In this document: one piece after another, positions 57,221-64,000 of the stretch | Numbering within the stretch: position 1 is the stretch's first letter | Layout of the letters: each line of letters starts with the position of its first letter | NCBI GenBank assembly: GCA_950022295.1 | Contig: OX465596.1 | Span: forward strand, 6,944,001 to 7,008,000 | Length of the DNA stretch: 64,000 nucleotides | Origin: Bromus sterilis | Lineage: Eukaryota > Streptophyta > Magnoliopsida > Poales > Poaceae | Reading direction: 5' to 3' | Position numbers and translations under genes: made by a program | The notes under the pieces: generated by a model | What the model saw: only the letters and a program-made list of their open reading frames with translations | The model's database searches: none | Told to the model about the DNA's origin: nothing

Positions 57221-60200
57221 ATGGGCAAGTCGAGCAAGAAGGCTGATGTTGCGGTTGCACCTGCTGCTGCGCCGGTCTCGGATGTAAAATCTGGGAAGAA
57301 AGGTAATATTTGAGTAAACCACATGTCTCATGATTTGTACTTGGTATGTAGTTCTGTGGCGTCACAATCCTTTAATCTCAATCTGCAGGCAAGAGAAATG
57401 CGGCAGATGACATTGAGAAGGCTGTCAGTGCCAAGAAGCAAAAGACTGCACCTGAGAAGGTTGTGCCTGTGAAGAATGATGTCAGTAAAATCAAGAAGAA
57501 GCCACCCCCAAAGAAGGCCGAGAGCAGCAGTTCTGATGAGGATTCTTCAGAATCTGAGGAGGAGGTGCTTCACCTGTTCTTCTCTCTGGCTTATTTTTGT
57601 TAAACAATAAAATGCATTGTGTGTTTGAAGGTTATTTTATTTAATCACGCTACTGCATATAATTATTTCGTTTGAAGATACCTATTTGCATTCATTGTGG
57701 GGCTCTATTTGTGTGTCATTGTTGTTATGCAGGGGTATATTTTAACTATTGTTTGAAATCAAATCTGTGTTCATTGTGTATATGGTCTACATTTTCACTT
57801 CTCTGTGAACTCAAAATTCTAAACAAATCTTTGCCAGGTGAAGGTTCAACCGAAGAAGGCTACACCATCTGCTAAACAGGAGTCAAGCTCTGATAGCAGT
57901 GATGAGAGCAGCTCTGACGATGAACCTGCAAAAAAGCCTGTTGCTGCTTCAAAGAAACCTGCTGCACTTGCTACCAATGGTTCAAAGAATGACAAGTCTG
58001 ACAGTAGCTCTGATGAGGATGATGATGAGGATGATGTGAGTGTTTGTTTCTGTGACAAGTTCATAATTGCTCTTTCTCTTGTTCTACCCAATCTATATGT
58101 GATTTCTGCTTCACCGTGAATCATCTTTTTGATATAATTTTTGCCAGGTGAAGGTCCAACCTAAGAAGGCTGCTCCATCTGCTAAACAGGATTCTAGCTC
58201 TGAGAGTAGTGATGACAGCAGCTCTGATGAGGAAGTGAGTATTTTTTTCCATGATATCTTCATAATTGTTGTTTCTCATTGTTTTGCCTAATCTAAATTG
58301 TTAAATAGCACTTTTTTGTTCTCCAAAAAACATGAACAAAACCCTTCACTCTGTTTACAATTCAACCAATTAGTCCTTAGTGGAAGCAATGTATGCAGGA
58401 TGCTAAAGCACCAGTAGTAGCCAAGAAGAAAGAATCCAGTGAAAGCTCTGATTCTGAAAGCGACGAGTCTGAGGATGAGGTAGTCATTTTGTTACTGATT
58501 TAGAAGTAGAAATCTCAAAATCCAGTCTTCCTAAATATCCTCTTTCCTCATTTTGCTGTGTTTCACTTCATTAATTTCAGAAGCCAGCTACTCAAGTGAA
58601 GAATCCTTCAGTTGCTTCTGTACAAAAGAAAAAACAAGAATCGGACAGCTCTGAAAGTGAATCTGATGATTCATCAGATGAGGTACATTATTTTCCATGC
58701 ATGTCTCTGTGAGATAATGAGTACAAAAGAAGAAACATATTTCTTGCACTTACCATTCTTGTGATTGTACTCGTTAGTTTCTTGGTCCTAAATTGGAAAC
58801 ATGTCTTCAACATATGTTCACTAAAAAAACCGGTAGTAAAGAAAATGAAAGAATCCAGTGGAAGTTCTGAAAGTCACTCTGAGGATGAGGAAATAATCAG
58901 TTTACTAGTTATATCTAACATGATCACATTTTCATCTGTTTCCAGGATGTCACTGCTAAACCTGTTCAATCTTCCAAGGCTGTTGCTGCTAAAAAGAAAG
59001 AGGAATCTAGTGATGGCTCAGATAGCGAATCTGATTCAGATTCTGACGATGTAAGTGCTCTGTTGTTTAGTCTTGATAACTTATGTTGTGTGATATTTGT
59101 ATTTGTAAACCTGTTCGATCTTCCAAGGCTCTTTGCCATATTTGTAATGTGGTTACTTTCTGTGTCCAGGATACCACTGCTAAAACTGTTTCTGTAAAGA
59201 AAGAGGAATCTAGTGGTAGCTCAGATTCTGACTCAGAATCAGATTCGGATGAAGTAAGTGTTTTGTTACTTGCTGACTTCTGGTCACTTTTTTCTTGTGC
59301 AATGTCTAAAATTCTTGTCCAATGTTTTTTCAGCCAGCAAAACCCACTGTCCCTGCAAAGAGGCCTCTGACAACACAGAAGAAGAATGAACAAGTATGCT
59401 GTATATTTTGTGAACTTTATTTTTCTGAAAGGCTTGTCTTGTGATATTTAATATATGTTAAATCATCTTGCTGTTATTCAATAGAATACTCTTTTGCAGT
59501 CTGATTCCGATGATAGTTCTGATGAGAGTGATGAAGAAGAGCCTCAACAAAAGAAGCTTAAGGTGCTTATTTTTGGTGTTTGCTTTTCCATCTGAAGATT
59601 TTGATTTATATCGGATTTCTTATTCTGCACCAGGATTCTTCTGGTGTTGCCAAGCCAGCCTCTAAGGTTGCCAAGAATGAAAGCAGCAGTGATGATGACA
59701 GTTCTGAGGAAAGTAGTGATGAGGAAGAGGAAAAATCTGTGCCAGTGGCCAAATCCACGCAGAAAGAAGTATGTTTCCAGTGTAATTATGCTGTTCTAGT
59801 TTTTTCTCTTTCGCTTATTGGATACTTGACTTCAATTTTGACTTCTTTATTGCAGCCGAAAACTCCTGCCAGCAGTGCTCCAGCTGCTACTGGGTCAAAG
59901 ACCCTTTTTGTTGGGAATATGTCTTACAGTGCGGAGCATGAGCAAGTGTAAGTTTGTTAGATGTACTATTTTTTTAATCTTCTGATTGATGTTCTTAACT
60001 TCTTTTGTTCCACATCCTGTAGGAAGCAATTTTTTGAGGAGGCAGCTGAGGTTGTTGATATTCGTTTTGCTACCGCTGATGATGGGAGCTTCAAGGGTTT
60101 TGCTCATGTTGAATTTGCTACTGCTGAAGGCGCTGCAAAGGTATGTCACTATGTTTCTTTGTGATCCATGTATTCTCATCAGCTGATCTCTAAAGTAAGC

Positions 60201-61269
60201 TTTTAATTACCATCTAAGTTATATTTGGTTATCCATGATATGATGATGATAGGCATACGAACTAAATGGACAAGATTTGATGGGGAGGCCTGTCAGGCTT
60301 GATTTTGCTAAAGAGCGAGGCGCGATTACTCCAGGCAGCGGGTGATTTTCTAGCCCACTGATTATCTCCCTAGAAATTACCTGGACACGCAGTAATAGTT
60401 GCTTCTTAATTTTCTTTTTTCAGGAGGGACAACAGTTCTTTCAAGAAGCCCGGTCAAAGCAATACTGCCTTCATTAGAGGATTCGATACATCTCTTGGGG
60501 AGGATGAGGTTATTTGAATATTTAAACATGTCTTTTTGTAGTAAAATCTGACTGATTTACTTTAAATTTGACACCTGTGTTTTGTCTATATGTTTTGTGT
60601 GACCAGATCCGAAGTTCACTTCAGGAACATTTTAGCTCATGTGGAGAGATTGCAAGAGTTTCAATTCCAAAGGATTATGAGACTGGTGCAAGCAAAGGGT
60701 AAGTTTAACTCTGTCATATAAAATGCATTTGCTCGTAGGTTGATCTGTATCCTTGTTTCTTGTAAATGACTCTTTGGCTGCTTGGTATGGTCTTGCAGGA
60801 TAGCGTACATGGAATTCACAGACGGGAGTTCTTTGCCCAAAGCGCTTGAGCTGGCCAATTCTGACCTCAATGGCTTCAGCTTATTTGTTGATGAAGCCAA
60901 GCCTAGGCTAGATAACAGAGATGGTGCCAATAGTGGTGGCAGGAGAGGAGGAAGATTTGGCAGCAGTGATAGGGGAGGCAGGGGAGGAAGGTTTGGCAGT
61001 GGTGACAGGGGCCGCAGTGGCAGAGGTGGAAGGTTCGGCCGGGGTGATAGAGGCGGTCGGAGCGACAGAGGCCGTGGTCGCTTTGGTGCACCTCCCAGGC
61101 AGAGTGCTGGCACACCTAGTGCAGGTAACTTCCCCAGCTTACACATGAATACACCAAAGGATCTCTCAGTTTCGTTCTTCCTTGAATTGGTTGGTAGAAG
61201 TACCGGTCCTTGACATATTTGCTTGTTGTTTCTTTTGCAGGGAAGAAGATTACTTTTGGTGAAGACTGA
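57221..61269 (+). CDS. NUCL: Nucleolin (acidic repeats, two RRMs, GAR tail)
   Basis: Coding exons: 57221-57302, 57389-57564, 57838-58035, 58148-58234, 58399-58479, 58581-58682, 58946-59050, 59170-59253, 59334-59393, 59500-59562, 59634-59768, 59856-59947, 60023-60140, 60253-60341, 60424-60508, 60607-60698, 60799-61124, 61241-61269. All have GT-AG; the sum is 2004 nt (667 residues plus stop). A 5'UTR exon ends at 56596. The protein has a basic start (MGKSSKKADVAV), serine/acidic blocks alternating with lysine-rich linkers (residues about 60-390), RRM1 (LFVGNMSYS, KGFAHVEF), RRM2 (AFIRGFDTS, KGIAYMEF), a GAR domain with RGGRFG repeats, and the end GKKITFGED. Nucleolin acts in the nucleolus on rDNA chromatin and pre-rRNA processing. 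Rice has two paralogues; I cannot tell which this matches. Confidence 0.95.
58842..58889 (+). other. Decayed acidic-repeat exon in the nucleolin gene
   Basis: KMKESSGSSESHSEDE is clearly another acidic repeat in frame, but the position where the donor should be reads GAGGAAATAATC (no GT), and the acceptor side before KKPVVKK lacks AG at the expected place (TTCACTAAAA). A weak AG exists at 58840-58841. It is probably skipped. Its length is a multiple of three, so skipping leaves the frame intact. Confidence 0.6.
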
Positions 61270-61800
61270 GCTTTGTGATTCCGCTTTGAATCTAGGAGCG
61301 CAGGAACTCGAAGCCTCCGTGACTAGTGAGAAACGCGAAATGCACCGTGACTGATGGAATGTCCATTTTCTTTTTGCGCTGATACTGTCGTTATGTTATC
61401 TTATTACTATGGTACCGTGTTGGTTATCTGCCAGACGTTATTGGCTGTTTTGGAGATTTATACCCTTGATGAATTTTGGTCAGATATATATATTGCCTGG
61501 TGGCTTGCTTGTTTGACCTTTAAATATGCATATCTCTTGTGGTGCAGTAGCTTAGTGAGAATTAGTTTCATATTTCGGATTCAACTTTGTTTTCCAGCTG
61601 AAACTAAATCTTTTTTTACTATAAATATAGAAATCCATCTTATCCTAAGTAAACGGCTAAGGTTTTGTTACACTACTTGTTCTTATAACCCAAATTTGCT
61701 TTTTATAGAACAACAGATATATATAAAAACTCTATTTCTGAGTAAGTATTTTTTGGTTGGGCTTTTGGATAGTGGTGTACTCCACTTTGGCTCTAGTCCA
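61270..61800 (+). other. Nucleolin 3'UTR and downstream sequence
   Basis: Follows the stop at 61267-61269. No clear AATAAA was found near; the 3' end is not placed. No other gene seen. Confidence 0.4.
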
Positions 61801-61930
61801 ACTGGTTCGTGATCTTTGGGGCTACCGTCAGATGCGGGTTCTTCTAAGAGTGAGGCTTTTAAATACCTGAAGGAGAAGCTATGGGGCAGAGTAAAGGGGT
61901 GGGTGGAAAAACTTTTCTCCATCGCTGTAA

Positions 61931-62003
61931 AGAAGTGTTGATAAGTCCGTGGCTCAGGGGTACCAGTGAAGTGTTGATCAAGTCCGTGGCTCACGGGTAC
62001 CAG
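61931..62003. repeat. 36/37-bp tandem duplication inside the LINE
   Basis: GAAGTGTTGATAAGTCCG..GGGGTACCAGT is followed by GAAGTGTTGATCAAGTCCG..CGGGTACCAGT. It lies in the RT-coding part, so it breaks the frame. Confidence 0.9.
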
Positions 62004-62343
62004 TTTATTCCATGTCTTGTTTCTCATGTCTTTTCAATTTACCTCGAGGCCTCATTGAACAACTCAACAAGATGGTTCGGCAGTTTTGGTGGGGCAGCAA
62101 GGATGGTGCCTGCAAGGCTGCATGGGTGTCCGGCATATGACAAAACCTAAGCACAAGGGAGTCTTGGCTTCAGAGATTTCGAGCTTTTCAATCTATCACT
62201 CCTAGCCTCATGGAGATTACTCACTTGTCCTGACTCTTATGTGCTCGTGTTTTGAAGGCCGTATACTACCCCTGGAGGATTGGAAATGGAAAGACCACTA
62301 GCATTTGGGGCCATAATTGGATCCCAAAGAACATTAATCTGGT

Positions 62344-62359
62344 GGGGGGGGGGGGGGGG
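62344..62359. repeat. G homopolymer, 16 bases
   Basis: Run of 16 G within the LINE; length may be unreliable in assemblies. Confidence 0.8.
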
Positions 62360-62496
62360 CTAATTGATGCATCTTCTTCGGTATGGAGAGTATAGGTTTT
62401 GGAGGAAAATTTCCTGCCAGCGGATGTCTCCGAAATCCTGAGGATAGCTAGGCGTTGAATTTTGATAAGATTTTTTTTCGTCAAATCTTGTTATTG

Positions 62497-62572
62497 CATG
62501 CTCTCGGATACGGTTCAACGCAGAACGGACTGGCATACTCTCGGATACGGTTCAACGCAGAACAGACTGGCT
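62497..62572. repeat. 37-bp tandem duplication inside the LINE
   Basis: GCATGCTCTCGGATACGG.. and GCATACTCTCGGATACGG.. in direct succession, each 37 bases with two substitutions between them. Confidence 0.9.
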
Positions 62573-63714
62573 GGAAGCCTGGCCTGGACACTCAGAACTG
62601 GAAGCTGAAGCAAATGGCTGGCAATCTATCTGGAAGGTTAAAGTTCCTGGAAAAATTAGGCACTTTCTATGGTGCCTAGGCAAACAATCGATCCCTACGG
62701 AGGACGTGAGAAATAAACGCAACATGGCGGCTACAGATGCGTGCCAAATCCGCGGTATGCCGGATTCATGAAGACACTCTTTGATCGAATGCTCGAGCTC
62801 GCGTTGTGTATGGACGCTGATGGATGATGATGTTGTTGAGCACATGATGGTGACACATGAGAGCAATGTGAAACAATGGATTTTTGCTCTATTTGCCTCT
62901 GTGAAGCATGATGAGTTGATTAGGGTTGTTGTCACCCTATGGACAATCTGACACGCGCGGCGAAAATTAATACATGAGGATGTCCAACAAAGCCCATTGG
63001 CCACACATATGTTTGTTCAACGCTTCATCGGGGAACTTGCAGCAGTTTTCCTAGTCAGTCAAGGCCGGCCTCAAGCAACATCGGGAAGAAGGGCACATGC
63101 GATAACATCTCAAGGTGGGCCAGGAGCTACGGTGTTACGCCTAGCGGGAGGATCGATGAGATCGGGTGGGGGTGGAGCAGCAGCGACAATTGCACGGGAC
63201 AATCAAGGCCACTACCTTGGCTCCTCATCGCTGGTGGTGTGTGGAGTGGATTATGCACTTTGTCTGGTTGCGTTGGCGTGCAGAGAAGCCCAAGCCCTTG
63301 CCCAAGATCTATTGTTATAAGACATAGTGATTGTATGTGAGGAATGGAGCATAATCGACGATATCAAATCAGGAAATGAAGGTCGACATGGAGTGATCAC
63401 CAATGAAATTAAGTCTAGAACTGCTTTTCTCAATTCTTGTCATTTTATTTTTGAGAAAAGGACTGTCAGTAGGAGGCTTTTTAAAGTAGTTAAGTTTAGT
63501 TCTTCTTTAGATTCTGGCAGGCATGTTTGGTTGATTAACCCGCATGACCCGGTTTGTATTCTGTTGGTTCTAAACCCTAAGGATTAAAGTTGTTTTTACC
63601 GCTAAAAAACCCTGGTTCGTGATCTTTTATAATTCCAAAAAAGAAAAAACATGCTTCCTCCAGTGTTTCACTAGTGATGCAGAACAACAGAAGGAACAAT
63701 ATATATAAGATATA

Positions 63715-63808
63715 CTTCATCTGATCCTTAATAAGGGTCGTTTATTTTATATTAATTTAGTATAAACTTTATATTAAAAAAATAATATTTATTATGGATC
63801 GGAGAAAG
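63715..63808. mobile_element. Stowaway-like MITE, 94 bp
   Basis: TIRs: CTTCATCTGATCCTTAATAA at the left and, reversed, CTTTCTCCGATCCATAATA at the right, flanked by TA at 63713-63714 and 63809-63810. The CTCC-TGATCC-TAATAA start is the Stowaway pattern of Triticeae. Confidence 0.8.
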
Positions 63809-63898
63809 TAACATTTAAGTGTTGTTTTGTCATTACTCGTATAAAGCACAGTTTCAGTATGTATGAAGCTTCACACACAAATAGCATTTTATATATTA

Positions 63899-64000
63899 CT
63901 CCCTCTATTCCTTTTCACAAAGTGTATTTATTTTTTCAAAAATTAAATAACTGTATGTTTGATTTAAAAAAAAGTCAATATCTATAAAAGAAAATTTTAA
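63899..64000. mobile_element. Start of a second Stowaway-like MITE, cut by window end
   Basis: CTCCCTCTATTCC after TA at 63897-63898, then CACAAAGTGTATTTATTTT, typical of a Stowaway/Mariner-type MITE end. The rest lies outside. Confidence 0.65.

Larger units (their letters stand above)
61818..63611 (+). mobile_element. 5'-truncated LINE with 16-bp target duplication
   Basis: CTGGTTCGTGATCTTT occurs at 61802-61817 and again at 63612-63627, flanking the insertion. The interior is the 3' half of a LINE ORF2 with frameshifts and stops: RT-end words (KEKLWGRVKGW, FWWGSKDGA, GFRDFELFNLSLLASWR), a zinc-finger-like reverse transcriptase segment (RNKRNMAATDACQI, MPDS), and an RNase H end (GGGGAAATIARDNQGHYLGSSSLVV). 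It ends near TACCGCTAAAAAAC with a short A run. No functional reading frame remains. Confidence 0.88.

Noticed and set aside
59895..61146. Minus-strand frames over the nucleolin gene
   Set aside because: They are shadows of the RRM and GAR exons on the plus strand.

Overview
The window is plant nuclear DNA from a grass of the wheat tribe (Triticeae: wheat, Aegilops, barley or a close relative). The grounds are Athila-like Gypsy LTRs opening with TGATACGTCC, an Angela/BARE/WIS-type Copia LTR, a 118-bp satellite resembling the pSc119.2 family, Stowaway MITEs, and one ordinary host gene with plant introns. No rRNA, tRNA or CRISPR was seen.

Layout. (1) 1-30031 is a nest of transposable elements. 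A 118-bp satellite (5006-5192, 22659-22775) was split by a solo Gypsy LTR (family A, TSD TTCAT). That LTR was split by a 15.9-kb Athila-like element (family B, 5884-21821, TSD AATGC/AATGT). Element B carries a minus-strand element remnant (B2) and a 2.87-kb solo LTR of another family (TSD GAACT). Left of the satellite are a cut Copia LTR, a minus-strand family-A element and part of another B-type LTR. A complete 6.8-kb Copia element (22972-29770, minus) follows.

(2) 30032-55415 is one very large minus-strand Helitron. Its 3' end is CTAG with a 7-bp-stem hairpin, and its 5' end is TCTCTACTATAAACC. It encodes a Rep/PIF1-helicase transposase, an RPA1-like single-strand-binding protein, a probable B3-domain protein and at least six genes of one divergent family. 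Members of that family share an alpha-beta-beta-beta-alpha domain resembling a dsRNA-binding domain, ending in a [D][YHL]NY signature, often followed by a coiled coil. All genes point the same way and several keep their own TATA box, 5'UTR exon and splice sites. This is the most interesting part of the window. Most of these genes are damaged by single stops or homopolymer frameshifts; gene d looks intact.

(3) 55416-61800 is the host gene, a plant nucleolin (acidic repeats, two RRMs, GAR tail). My exon set gives 667 codons plus a stop and stays in frame throughout. The Helitron lies about 1 kb upstream of its TATA box.

(4) 61801-64000 holds a 5'-truncated LINE with a 16-bp target duplication, one complete Stowaway-like MITE and the start of a second.

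All assignments come from reading translations and motifs; no database search was run.
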